Below are positions 1 to 11,767 of a stretch of DNA of 64,000 bases, piece by piece; position 1 is the stretch's first letter, and each line of letters opens with the position of its first letter. The translations under genes and the position numbers were made by a program. Source of the stretch: Sporothrix humicola (taxonomy: Eukaryota; Ascomycota; Sordariomycetes; Ophiostomatales; Ophiostomataceae); the NCBI GenBank assembly GCA_021396245.1, contig WNYE01000132.1, positions 1 to 64,000 on the forward strand, read 5' to 3'. The notes beneath the pieces were generated by a model, which saw nothing but the letters and a program-made list of their open reading frames with translations, was not told the origin of the DNA and did not search any database.

Positions 1-3000
1 CCCCGCCCCCCCTTCGTATTCCCATGATCCTATCACCTCTTCAATGCCTTGGAAATTCGTTGGATAGGGTTGCAAGCCTTGCTGTTTTTACACATCCTTT
101 ATCATCCTTGTCGATCTTGAGCACAGAATCTTGCAGAAATTCCAAGGCTTCAACGGGAAGAAAAGAGGACAAACAGGGATATGGAGGGAACACAATCAAC
201 GGTTGAAGAGACTAAATCAAAAGACGGGAAGGTGATGAACAGGCTTCGACAGGCTTTCACTCGTCTTTTCATACACAGCCCATTGACTTTACTCGGGGAA
301 CGAACCCACAAAATCCCAGAAGCGATCCAACGGCCCCAGCTTTTTCATGCAACCACTGGCCCATTGTGCTGGCATCGTTGTTGTTTTCGAGGGATTGTGA
401 AGTGTGAAAGAGCGGCAACTTTAGCTTGGCTCTTGGGTCCTCAACGTCAGAGCATCTGACCTGTTTCTTTTTCTCATTTATTCACCGTCCCTCGAACCCG
501 TTTTCTGTGGTACTGGCGGGCCACCGTTTTGCCTTTTCAGCGATGCCCCCAGCGCTGTTCACTGGGTTAGTCTCCTGCAAAGGGCCAAAACGGGAGATAG
601 GGTCGTATCGCTGCCCAAGTGAAAAGAGGGGACCAACGGGGAAGTGAATAGTGGCGATATAAGCGAGGCTCAAACAAACCAAGAGAAGTAATATCAAAAT
701 GAAGAGTGAACTTGGCGTAGAAAGAAAGGACGATGAGATGTTGAACCAGTGAATAGTAGGCAAATATCTGTGCACACTCCGGATCTCTTGGCGGGAAACA
801 CACATCAAATGGGTCAGATTATGGGGCCATCGAATTTGAGAGCCTGGCCCTGCTCAATCTGTTTCTCGTGGAGGACTGAACATATTTTCTTTCGGCTATC
901 CCGCGTGTGTTTTCTGCCCGGACCCGAGCCTCAAGCCATCGTCCATCGTCAGCGAAACGGATGGACGCATCCCATTACCAGCTGAAGACGAGTGTTGTCG
1001 AACAAAGAAAAAGAAACAAAATAGAGGGCCGATGTGGAAAGAAGGAAAGAAAAAAGCAAAGAAAGATATTGGTGGTACGTGACTTGCCCTGCTCTCATTT
1101 GCTGGAACAATGGATCCCCTGCATTTCAGGTTGACCGACTCCTCTGGCTGTTGGTTTGGGCTGCAGGTATCGACGTGTGAATGCAACATCAGTCAGCATT
1201 GGCATCGGAGGGTCCCCAGTCAGGTAGAGCGCATGCCCCGTAGCCTATTTGAGAAAACGAGGGTCACGATCCTTGAAATTCGCATCGAGAATTGGATAAC
1301 GAGAATAAGACGTAGGCGAATAAGAATGCAGGACAGAAAAGTCAAGCAAGTTCTTTTTCCAGTCTGCCTTTGTGGCCTTTTCCTTCGATGTGATCCTTCC
1401 TCCGAAGCAGACTCGCAGTTGGGTCGTAGTCTGTGGAACCTACCATTGACTGTACGACGTATCGACCGCTTGAAGGCTATTTGTCGGTGTGGCGATAAAT
1501 GTGACAGCGAGGCAGGTACAGATAGGAAATATAAAGCTAAATATGCAGCAATCAGGTGGGGATGGGCATCACCGAGTTTGTCGTGATGTGGTCTTTTGCA
1601 CTTGGCTGTTTCGTGGTCCTTGGTTCTGTGAAGCCTGCAATGACAAAAAAAATGTACTTATGTACGTCGTATAAAAGTGGAATTTGCCGTGATTGAAATA
1701 AAGAAGGCTTCCGGGGCGGTCAACGGTGCCGTTGAAAAGGTTGAGGAACCGCAGCCGGGATGGTGCCGGGCCTGTAATCTTTTGACCTGGTGTATTTTTG
1801 GCAGCAAGCGGGACGATGTGCGTGCAACAATGTCGTACGGAGGAGTACGTACACAGTATGTTGCATCGTCCATTGCCGTCCTCTTTTGCTACCCTTTGAG
1901 AGGCTCACTATGGCTCGCATTTTCCAGTACGACGTCAGTGTATTCGTGGCTGTCGAGCTGCCATTTAAGGCCTTGGTGCTCCCCAAATGCCAATTGTTCA
2001 ACCATCGACATGCGTGTTGACGGGCAGAGTTTCGAAAACGTTCGTTTGCGCCCCCACCTACCAGTGCTCCTGCAAGATGGTCGTAAGTGGTGCGCCTTGA
2101 CGCAAGACACGTATGTGTCCGTTGGGACAACTCTGGGTGCTGTCCAGAAGCAACCCCAAACCGGAGAATTCGTGCCCTAATGGGGCAACGGAAAGACAAA
2201 AGATATTATGTCTCCTGCTATCATGATTTTTCATGAATTGGAGTCAAAGACAAGAGTCTGGTAGAGCCAATAAGCGCGAACTTTTTGTTGACATGTCGTA
2301 GAAGTGGTAATCTGGTGGCCGAAGTAGTAAATCAACGTTGATTTTCGACGTATCATCACCCGTCATGCTATTAAATTGATCATGTACGGAGGAGGGAGGT
2401 GCCCCCGCTATTGTCGACCTCAGGCATTTACCAAGTCGCATTTTGTTCCCAATGATGAACCAAAAGGTGTTCGGCAACGACGGAATACGAGTACGCTGTA
2501 GACTTGAGGCGAGGTTGGGGGTAGAAATAGGCAGGAATCGGCGCTGGAAATTGTCAAAACCGGCGTGGAAGAAACACGGAACGCCCGAAAGCGCAAGACG
2601 ACGTCGACATGTCACATTCTCTGCCTTTGTGCATTTTCATGACCATTTTGATGCCTCCAATAATGCGAGACTTTTTGAAGTCTGGTGGCGGGCCTCGTTC
2701 TTGTACTCCCCGCCGGGTTTCCGTTCAAGGCTGGTTAAGACTTGTGTCCAAGGCTCAAGGCCTTGGACTGTGCAATTGACGGTACACTTGCAGGAGGGGA
2801 ATATCCGAACATGGGCATGTTCCGCTTGGCGGTGCAATATTATTCCCAATTCGACAATGTGTATCAGCAGAAGTGGCATGAGGTGAAGTGGAAAAAAGGT
2901 CGTCGCAGACCCTTTCCAGTGCAGCCTTGGCCAAAGGAGGAGACATCATATGAGTCTTATGAGACATACGAGAGGAAGGAGAAAGATGGCTCTCGGTGTC

Positions 3001-6000
3001 GGAGGTGACGTTGGCTGTTCGTGCACTCAACTTCGTACACAGACCAACATCTTCATCTTTCGAGACGGCCCGTTGTGGCCCAGCAGAGTTAAATGCATTG
3101 TGCGTGCGGCATAACAAGGCTTTGAAATGAGTACTAATCGAGGCAAATGGATATTCTGACTGCAGCCGGACGGGTGAGCAAAGAAAAAATCCACAAAGCA
3201 CACCGTTCGTTCTCCGTGCCCATTCTCAGCGGCAAGGGAGAAGCTGAGGTGGGCTTACCTGGGCGGTAGAAGAGGACAGAGATTGACAATCGCCATTTCC
3301 AAGGTGGACCTGGCCCAAGAGGCTAGATGACGGACGGACTAGGGCGTCTTTGTTTGTGAGATGTTCCGGGCAGCTGCAGAGATGTTGGACCCATCTTGAA
3401 TTGTGTGCAGAGTGCACCCCGTCTTTTGTCGCATGCATAGCTGAAGATTTGCATCACGCCACCAACATCGTCGCTTTTGATGAGTGCTTGCTTTTCGAGT
3501 CTGTTGGTGATCCAGGATGTGCTGCAAGCACCCACGAACAATGAGGCTTGACCCTGTCGAGATTGTGCAAACAGAACTAGCAGGGGGCCCGCAAGGCATT
3601 TCTTGGTTGAGCACACCTCTGCCCGGTCGTCCTTCAGGCGCTGGAGCGTAACATCCGGTGTTCCCTAGTTCTTCGACCATGGCAGTGAGAGACCGCAAAG
3701 GCGAGAAGAAGGCAACGGGAAGGAAGCAGAGAACCGGAGCAAGGTTGCCATATCTATCTGCTCTTTGCTGAGAATGCGTTGCATGCATGCACAGGTGATC
3801 CTGCGCTCGAGCGCAAAGACACCCACACGGAAGTCTTTGCTGTTGCAAAATTTTCAACCGGGCGGCAACCCTTGTGATGAGAACTGCAAATATTCTGCGA
3901 AAGACACGCACTGAGCATCTCGCCAGCCCTGGTCTGTTCCGTCCTCTCCTCAACCGTTGGAGCAGGCGTTTTGGGGCTCTGTATTACTTCGTGGCTTCAG
4001 GCTGGTGACCACAGAGAGGCTTCTCGGATCTGCATCCTGTGCTACCCTTGCAGACTGTCAACCAGAAGAGCTGGACAGCATCAACCCAGGAATGGCTGCA
4101 CTAGTGCTAGGGGATTGACAGACAAGAGGCACCGGCCCGGGGCTAGTCCGCTCTCCCGTTCAGGGCGCTAGGGGAAGCGGGAATGGGTCCAGGTTATTCC
4201 TTCTTTAATTGTGTGATGAGAAAAAAAGAAATAAACCAGAGCAAGGGTCGATAATGGCGATCATTGAGTGATTGCAGTGCTTGAGTGAATTCGGCCTGAA
4301 ATAGCGTCAGGGAAGACAGAAGACAGCGATATCGAGGTCATTGTGAAAAGGCTGAAATATCTTGCTGATATTCCTCGGTACGGGGCATCGATAGAACGAA
4401 GGAATGGATGTGTGCTCAATCGCTGCAAGCTGCAACGGCGCAGTGGAGAGCTGCAGCCAGCAACATGACAATTGCGGGGCCACGACGTGGATGTCTCTGT
4501 TGCGTGGGGAGGCTGCCGAGATGATGACAAAAAGGGGGCCGCGCGATGCAGGACGATGAGCTTTTGACGAAACAAGAAAAACGAGGCGTGCCAGTTGGAA
4601 GATGTGAGCGAGACAGAAAAGGCAGAAGGTGGGAGACCTGGAAATATTCAGAAAAAGAGGGAAGACGCCGTGCTCTTGACAAACACAGGGTCGCCGTAGT
4701 CATCCGAGTACACCGTCGAACCTTTCTCGCCGACGCGCCTGCCGTGAGATGGTGCTGTTCGAACGTTGTACTTCTACTTCTCACACCGTCAAGAAGGCCG
4801 CTCCTACTCCGTTGAAGTTGCCGCCCTTGCCATCGAGGACATGCACTTGCTGCATTCTGACGTGGAGTCACCTCGCTCTTTCCCTTTTCTGAATTGTGGC
4901 CTGTGGAGGTGTGCCTGGGGCGGTGGGTTGTGCCTTCCTCTCATTGCGTCGCTGTTGACAGTGCTGGCTGTCGCTTTGCTCCTTTTGGGCTGGCGCCTTC
5001 CTTCTGTGATGTTTGTGTTTTACAAAATACTCGTAAATGAATGGGCGATGCTTTCTTTTTCTCCCCGCTTCCTGCATTGGAAATACCCAGAGCGTCGCCT
5101 CCTTTTCCCCTTCCCAAGCTGTCTTACATTTTCTCTTTCAATTTCTCGTTATTTCTTCAGCTTGCCCCCTGACATTTCACCCCTTGCCTCACTCTTTTGT
5201 AAAACTTTTTTTTTTGCCCTCGTTACTTTTTTACTCTCATCTTGACCCCATCACCAGAGATTCGCGTTTAATCCCCCGTTGGTCACAAGCCCATCTCGCT
5301 TCTTTAACAACTCGCGCCCCATCCACTTAAATATTTCTCGCCTGCCTGCCGCCCGGCTTCTGGTTGGAGCGGACCACACCCGCGCCTCCCCTTTCCGCAG
5401 CCTTTCAGCCAAAGACAAGAAAGGAGGCCGACAACTCACCCGAATCGGCCGTCCAAAGTATCCTCGAAATCAGTCGCCCGAACCGCTGTGGACAGCCCAG
5501 CAGTCTTTTTACACGCCCCGTTGCAACACCCCTGTTGCACACGGGACCACCAACTGTGCAGCCGGCTGCACGTCTTCTTCTTTGTGAGTCCCCTATTCGT
5601 CCACCCATCACAGATCATTGAGGCCCTCTTTGTTTGTCTCTTCCCTCCTCCAGCTCTTCTTTTGTTGCTCGCATGCATCCCTGCCGTTCGACCTTGTTGC
5701 CCCATGCTATTATTACTCGACATGGTATTTCGTGTTGCAGAGTAATACAACAGAGTACAGAGTACTTGTGCAAGTATCACAACTACACAGAGTACATTGT
5801 TTTCACCCAATGCGAAATACTGGAATGGCATTTTGCGGACTATGCCGTGGATGTGCCATGGGACAAACTCGTGCACCTTGCCTTGGCTAACCTATGATAC
5901 TCTTGAAGTACAGACATGCTACACGCCGTCATCTAGTGTTCTCTGTGATACAGACCCCATCACATCTGACAGCGCCAACCGGGCCTTCTTTCTCGGATCT

Positions 6001-7788
6001 TCTCTAGAACAAATCCTATTTTCTTCCGACCTGCCCTGACGCCCTCGACTTTTTTTGTTCGAATTTTGTCGCAGTCAGGGTACATTACCACCCTGCGGCA
6101 CACGGCAAGAAACACGCTGTACCTCTCTGTCAGTTCTCCGTATCAAATCCCACGCAGCCCTCGAACCCCACCCACGACATATCCCCTGCCGGGATTTATT
6201 TTCTCTTTTCCTTTCTTTTTACTTTTATTTCCTTGGTTTTTCCCGATATATTGGTCCTGACCTCCGGGGGTTGCACTGTTGGGAGCCGCTCACAGCAATA
6301 GACGAGGTGCCACAACTGGGTACGATTACAAGTACCTACATGGGCGCTTCTTTTGGAAAAAGAAGACATTTTAACACTGCAGGATAGAAAGCAGACTCAA
6401 GAAAGGGAATTGAGCACAAGAGGACAATTTTGCTTCTCATCACACCGGTCTGCCAATGCCGTGTTTTAGGGGGTGAAAGAGAACAGAAAAGGAAATCGTC
6501 TCGGCCGAGCTCGAGTGGTTGGCAACAACGTTGTTTTCTTAAGCCACATCTACACTGTAGGCGTGAAGACCTCGCACAACAAGACTCGAAAACGTACGAG
6601 CGAAGATCTTATGCAACTGCAAATATTGCATACTACCTGCTCTCACTCGTCACCAGAATTGGAATCTATCGGGTTGATGCAAGCAGATGATCACCTGCCC
6701 ATCTGCTGTCGATGTGATGCCAGCTACCTCTTAAGGCCGCTGTGTTATTGCTTTCTTTTTCGCTTTTTTCCCCCTTCCTTTTCTCTTTTCTTTTTTTGTC
6801 CTAGCCCATGTCAGGTATCTTTTCTCCTCCTTCGAGTCCCGTGTACTCTGTTTCTCGGCCTTGCTTCTTCACACCGTTACCTTTGTCTCTCCTCCATCCT
6901 TCGGTCATTTTGTACACTGCCCCTTACACTTCCCCGTTTGGGTTCATACCATCCATCCTTGGGCTCCGTGCCAAGTCGGTGCTGGCCATTTCTTCTCCTC
7001 ACTGCAGCTGTCACGAACTTTGACCTCCAATCCATTTCGTGCGTCCCTTGGTTATGTCGAGTGGCGTTATTTCTTCTTCTTCTTTTATTCCGTGGTGTTT
7101 CTCTTTCTTCTTCTCTCTTACTTTTTCTTTCTTCACATTCTTCTCGTCTTCTACAACTGGCTCCTCAGACACAATCCGTATAACTGCCTCTCGACTTGCA
7201 CTTTTGCGCCCTCCGTCTCGTTCATTTCGCTTGTGGTTGTCCACATTCTGCAGCTCTTTTCAGCATCTCGGCACTCCATTGGACTTCTGTCATTGCCACC
7301 TTTTTCTTGTTTTATTCTCTACACGTACAACCCCGTACAGCACACGTTATCCCACCCCCCCCCCATCAACCAGCGCCTGTCGCCGGCTCTCTACAAAACA
7401 TCCTCTTCTCATGATAATGCTATGTAGCTGTTGAGGCTGCCAACTCAGAGAAGCACCCCTTTTTGTTGTTGTTGTTGTACGGAAAGAACCCGGCGCGGCC
7501 CCCAGCGCAGACGTTGTCTCAGCTCAGGACTCATTCTACACGGGTTGACTACCTCTCTTATTTTATCTTATTTATTTCTCGGATCCTTCTTAGCCCTCTT
7601 GAATACAGCCCTGGACTAAGCGACCCCAATTCTGAAGACTTGTGTACTTTTGCCTCTGACTAGGTTGTTGCTGTTCTCGGCCAACAACGCATCTCACGCA
7701 CCTCGTCACTCGCCTCGTCACTCATTCGACGACCTCTTCACTCACTTGCGCCGGCCACACTTTCTTTGCTGCTCCAAAGCGTGCTATC
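1..7788. other. Gene-free region with pyrimidine-rich tracts
   Basis: I found no open reading frame here that looks coding: the longest (about 200 codons, 3339-3953, minus strand) has no recognisable domain and irregular composition. Two stretches, about 5060-5275 and 6740-7420, are strongly C/T-rich on the plus strand, as in fungal promoters and 5' leaders. They lie upstream of the plus-strand acyltransferase gene and could belong to its promoter or transcript, but splice sites joining them to it were not evident. Short reiterations of CAGAGTAC occur near 5750-5795. Confidence 0.5.
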
Positions 7789-7791
7789 ATA

Positions 7792-7797
7792 TATAAA
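7792..7797 (+). promoter_or_regulatory. TATA box candidate
   Basis: A TATAAA hexamer within an ATATATAAAT context lies only 13-18 bases before the first in-frame ATG (7810) of the acyltransferase gene. If it positions transcription about 30 bases downstream, that ATG would be missed and the next ATG, at 8173, would be used. Confidence 0.4.
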
Positions 7798-7809
7798 TAC
7801 GGCCCTACC

Positions 7810-9681
7810 ATGTCGCTCTCATCATCCCCCAGTGACTGCATTGAGCAGAGTCACAAGCACCGCTCCAGCGACGACACATCAAAGCCGCCTTCGAGGTCAG
7901 CCAGCGAGCCGAACTTGAGAAGTTCACGTTGGAAGACTCTCTTGCCCATTTGCCCTTTACGCTGGCCCGGTCCAGCCCTTTGTTTTCCTTCGAAAGAGAG
8001 CCGAAACTCGCAACCAGAATCTCAGCCCCGGCCATTACCATCTAACGACCCGGCTCTGTTGCAGTCAAATAAACGCCTTTCGCGTCGAGTTTCAGAGAAA
8101 CTAGCCGTTCCTTCGTTATTATCACAGGGTGCATCTTCCCAGCCCAAGACCCAGGCCTCTTCTATTGTCACAATGGCTCAAAAGGAGCGGATAGTCACAA
8201 GGCTGTCTGGTTGGGACCAGGTCGCCATGAGAGGATACATGAGCATCGCTCTCTGTTTCCCCTTCGACAATGCCGAGACTGATGCCGCCATGAAACACAT
8301 TGTTGAAAGCCTTGCGAGAATGGCACAGCAGCGTCCCGACTTTGCTGGCACACTCGAGGTGCGGGAAGGCGGCATTGTTCACCACATTTCAGGCCACGGC
8401 AACACGATTCCATTCATCTCCAAGGACATCTCGGCCGACTTCCCCTACAGCTCATACGCTGATTTGGAGAAAGCTGAGTTTCCTCCTGCTGCTTTTGTTC
8501 ACCCACAATTCCTTCAGCCATGCGTTATGGTGGAGGGCCAGCCTGGCGTGCCGGTCTCAATTGTGAAGGCGTTCACGATACCCGGTGGACTTTTCCTAGC
8601 CATCTACTTCTCGCATGCTTTCGCAGACGGCGACTGCAAGCGCATCTTCCTTGAAACGTTCTCTCGGCAGACATACGGCGCTGGGTTCGCGGCAGCTTCA
8701 ACAAAGAACCTGAATGTGCCATATGCGAATGAGTCTAACGTCAAGGACAAGGATGGCAGCCGCTTGAATGAGCTTCTCGAGAAGGTGCCCGAGTATGTGG
8801 TTCTTGACAAGCCGGAGGGACCGACATTCCCAAGATTCCGAACTGGCGGCGTTCCTATGATGGACATTGAGAAGATCGGCAAGGTCTTTGTGTTTGACAA
8901 CTCACGCCTAACCGAGCTTCGAAACTCTGTCTTTGGGGCATGCGAAAAGACCACGGCGGATCGCAATGGACACGAGTACATGAATGGCAACTCGCAAACC
9001 AACGGTGACGAGCCTCCTGTTTTTGGCCTGCCGTCCAACTACACCTGTCTTGCTGGCCTCGCCTGGGCACACATCTCCAAGGCACGGCTGGCAGACCCAA
9101 CCCAGTACATCCCGCATGACCCCGAGACGGACAATACCGCGCTGCTGCAAACAATGGTGAACTGGAAGCACCGGGCACTGCGCGAGCAGAACCCTGACTA
9201 TTTTGGCAACGCGACCGCTATTGCCGTTACGCGGCTGCCGACGACGGACAGCATTCTCTCGCGGGCGTCAAGCAGCCCTTCTGACCTGGCCAAGCTTGTG
9301 TTTGCGATCGAGAAGACGATTGCAGGCGTTGACGACGAGTATGTGCGCGACCGCACAGAGCTGTTTAGCCGGGTATCGGATCCTCGCCTTGTCGGTCTCC
9401 GTTTTGACCCGCGGACGCCGCAAGACTTGGGCTTCAACACGTGGCGATTCTTTGGCGCTGACACGGAGTGGGTGATCCCCGGCATCCAATGTGGCGTCAA
9501 GTCAACGCCGGGCGTGATCCGCCGGCTGCAGGGAATGTGGAACATGAGCGGCTCGCTGATTCTGCCGGCCAAGGCTGAGTCGTCTATCCACGAGCTCCTC
9601 GTCACGCTGCCCAAGACCTCCATGGACATTCTCTGCAGTGATCCGGAGTGGATGAAGTGGGTAGACCGCGTCATCGGTTGA
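7810..9681 (+). CDS. BAHD/trichothecene 3-O-acetyltransferase-like acyltransferase
   Basis: Probable acyl-CoA-dependent O- or N-acyltransferase of the BAHD/transferase superfamily (PF02458), which moves an acyl group from CoA to a hydroxyl or amine, often on secondary metabolites. The catalytic HxxxDG motif is present as HAFADG (His269, Asp273 from the first ATG). A Leu-Ser-Gly-Trp-Asp segment opens the conserved region, as in fungal members. The usual C-terminal DFGWG is not seen; the region near residues 545-560 (FGADTEW) may be its degenerate counterpart. The ORF is 623 codons, longer than the usual 430-500. The first 121 residues are Ser/Pro-rich with no domain. Starting at Met122 (8173, context CACAATGG) gives 502 residues and puts the catalytic His at 148, close to family norms; I favour that start. 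There is no intron. The neighbour is a convergent 2-oxoglutarate oxygenase. The substrate cannot be told. Confidence 0.85.
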   Translation: MSLSSSPSDCIEQSHKHRSSDDTSKPPSRSASEPNLRSSRWKTLLPICPLRWPGPALCFPSKESRNSQPESQPRPLPSNDPALLQSNKRLSRRVSEKLAVPSLLSQGASSQPKTQASSIVTMAQKERIVTRLSGWDQVAMRGYMSIALCFPFDNAETDAAMKHIVESLARMAQQRPDFAGTLEVREGGIVHHISGHGNTIPFISKDISADFPYSSYADLEKAEFPPAAFVHPQFLQPCVMVEGQPGVPVSIVKAFTIPGGLFLAIYFSHAFADGDCKRIFLETFSRQTYGAGFAAASTKNLNVPYANESNVKDKDGSRLNELLEKVPEYVVLDKPEGPTFPRFRTGGVPMMDIEKIGKVFVFDNSRLTELRNSVFGACEKTTADRNGHEYMNGNSQTNGDEPPVFGLPSNYTCLAGLAWAHISKARLADPTQYIPHDPETDNTALLQTMVNWKHRALREQNPDYFGNATAIAVTRLPTTDSILSRASSSPSDLAKLVFAIEKTIAGVDDEYVRDRTELFSRVSDPRLVGLRFDPRTPQDLGFNTWRFFGADTEWVIPGIQCGVKSTPGVIRRLQGMWNMSGSLILPAKAESSIHELLVTLPKTSMDILCSDPEWMKWVDRVIG

Positions 9682-10456
9682 ACGGTGACAAGCGTACACC
9701 CTGTATTTTGTCCGATTTACGTTTTATTTTCTTGGCATGGCCTTTGAGGCCCAGCTTGGTTTTTATTTTTTATTTATTTTTTATTTCTTACTACGTTAAT
9801 TTGGAACTTTGTCGATGCGTTTGGGAAAAAAAAAAAAAAAAAAAAAAAACATGGAAGGGAAAAAAGGCTGCTTGACTGTGTACCAACGACGACGGGCCTC
9901 GATGGTATTTGTTGTTTTGATTTTGATTTGATTTTGCTTCTGTCGCTACCATACTACCATCATATCAGAGGTGTCTTGGAGTCAGGGCTCTAGGGGAAAA
10001 AATTGGACTCGCTGTATTTCGCAATGATTGGACATCTCTCATATTATTTTTTTACTTCTCTTACTGCGCTCATTTCAAACTACTCCCCATCTGCAGTATC
10101 ATCTGCTTGCCATATAATTTTTGAACCAGATATGTTTACATATGTTTAAAACTAGCTCACCTCAGCTCTCAAACAAGGCTGCCTCCCGTTCCGAATCAAG
10201 TTGGCGTTGCACAGCGTGGACCAGAGCTGTTTATATCGGGCAGCACATTATTTACTAGGAGATTAAACAGATGGGTATATTAAAACACGTTGTGCAGGCC
10301 ATGTGTCTCGGAACAGGGTTGCCATGTTTGGGTTTGGGTGAGGTATTCGAAACTATAATAATACTAACAACATCGCTTTCATTATAGTTTGGGTCGAGCC
10401 CAAAGAACCTCTTTGTCGCTTGTCATACCGGCGGCAATTATCATCAGCCCTGTCTC
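9682..10456. other. Convergent 3' intergenic region
   Basis: This is the space between the 3' ends of the acyltransferase (+) and the oxygenase (-). It holds a 24-base A run and otherwise A/T-rich sequence with no ORF of note. It probably contains the 3' untranslated regions and polyadenylation signals of both genes. Confidence 0.5.
9826..9849 (+). repeat. Poly(A) tract of 24 bases
   Basis: An uninterrupted run of about 24 adenines lies 145 bases after the acyltransferase stop codon. It could be a mononucleotide microsatellite or the tail of an old retroinsertion. I saw no target-site duplication around it. Confidence 0.9.
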
Positions 10457-11767
10457 TTACGCCACGCCAGTAAGTTCACCTTCAAAGGTTGCGTCACTGT
10501 CCATTTCATTCCCTTCATTCCCTTCTTTCCCTTCTTTTTCGCTGACCACAGACGCACCCGACTCTCTTTCGTTCTCCTTTGCCTTTTTCCTTTCCTCTTT
10601 GGCCCGCTCGTACTCGACACGCATCGCGGCTCGCCGGTCCTTGTCGGCGTTGATGTTGACACGCGACTTGCGGATGTTGTCGTACAGCTCGCGGGCGCCG
10701 ATGCTGCCGAAGCCACCGAAGTCGGACAGAGCAATATCGCCGGCGACGGTCGAGCGCAGCGCAAAGACGATGCTCCGTCGGCTCTCGTGTGGCGGACTGT
10801 CCCCACACTCGCCAGCGGTAGCAGCTGCAGCCGCCGCCTTCTCTTTCGGATCGACAACGACGCGGTGGAGAGCCGACGGGATGCGGTTTGTGCTCAGGAC
10901 GTGCAGTGTATCGCCCGTCATGACGGTGATGCGCGGCGCGTCGACCCAGTCGGGAGCTGGCGGTGGTAGTGGAGGAGCAGATGGATTTCCGTTGGCATCA
11001 GCAGGTGGCTGTAGCGGCATTAGCGGCTGTGGGCGCACCTGCAGTCCCTTGCCCCAGCAGACGCAGAGTGTTAGTAGGCCCAGGTCGCGATGCTGCTCGG
11101 CGCCGCCTCCGCCCGGCTCATAGCGGAAAAGCCGCAGCAGTGTCGGAGGGTCGTCGCGTGGGTGGTATCTCTTTCGTGGAGGGTTGTTGGTTGAGCTTGA
11201 CCGGCTTCCGTCCTCGGCATAGGCCTTCCCTTTACCCTTTCCCTTGTCTTTTTCTTGTTCGGCCTTTTCCTGGGCAAGCATGGCGTCGCTGTAGTACACA
11301 CCGTCGCCGGGATCCAGACTGTCCGCCACAACACCGTCCCAGGCCGTTGGCGATAGGCCCAGGTACACGCCAATGTCGCCCAGGATGCGATGCAGGAGGT
11401 GTGCTGTATCGTGCCAGACAGGTGCGGCCGCATCATAGATTTCTGGCGGCAAGTGCGTCATGCTCTTGCGCAGTGTGATATACTCCTTCTCTCCATCCAA
11501 GTGGGTGTAGCCGCGTTCCGTATTGTCGGGATTCGACGGTGGGCCACGATGGTTCGGATCCGTCTTGTCGGTGCTCGGGCGCCAAACCAGCTTGTCAGCC
11601 GTCGGTTGCGCAAAGAAGGCATCCGATGTGGCCAGCAGATGATCGTACTGCTGTACCAAGTATGGAGGCAGGTCGAGGCCGACGTAGCCATGGGTGCAGA
11701 GATGGTGGAGGGACTCGGGTGACAGCAACGGCGGCGGCCGAGGTGGCGGGGGTACGAAATCGCCCAT
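10457..11767 (-). CDS. 2-oxoglutarate/Fe(II)-dependent dioxygenase, isopenicillin N synthase-like
   Basis: A member of the DIOX/isopenicillin N synthase-like oxygenase superfamily, which couples oxidation of a small molecule to decarboxylation of 2-oxoglutarate at an Fe(II) centre. The facial triad is visible as HRD (His226, Asp228) and a distal His301 in ALHRVV. The 2-oxoglutarate-binding RxS motif follows as RRS (Arg330-Ser332). I start at the ATG at 11767 (436 residues, MGDF...); the open frame extends 34 codons further upstream but without an ATG. Two low-complexity insertions (Lys/Gly-rich near residues 168-200 and Pro-rich near 248-272) and a charged Lys/Glu C-terminal tail make it longer than the common 330-360. 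It is intronless and convergent with the BAHD gene. Both families occur in secondary metabolism, but no backbone synthase is nearby. The substrate is unknown. Confidence 0.85.
   Translation of the reverse strand: MGDFVPPPPRPPPLLSPESLHHLCTHGYVGLDLPPYLVQQYDHLLATSDAFFAQPTADKLVWRPSTDKTDPNHRGPPSNPDNTERGYTHLDGEKEYITLRKSMTHLPPEIYDAAAPVWHDTAHLLHRILGDIGVYLGLSPTAWDGVVADSLDPGDGVYYSDAMLAQEKAEQEKDKGKGKGKAYAEDGSRSSSTNNPPRKRYHPRDDPPTLLRLFRYEPGGGGAEQHRDLGLLTLCVCWGKGLQVRPQPLMPLQPPADANGNPSAPPLPPPAPDWVDAPRITVMTGDTLHVLSTNRIPSALHRVVVDPKEKAAAAAATAGECGDSPPHESRRSIVFALRSTVAGDIALSDFGGFGSIGARELYDNIRKSRVNINADKDRRAAMRVEYERAKEERKKAKENERESGASVVSEKEGKEGNEGNEMDSDATFEGELTGVA

Noticed and set aside
3339..3953. 204-codon minus-strand open frame
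   Set aside because: No domain, irregular composition, no conserved start context.
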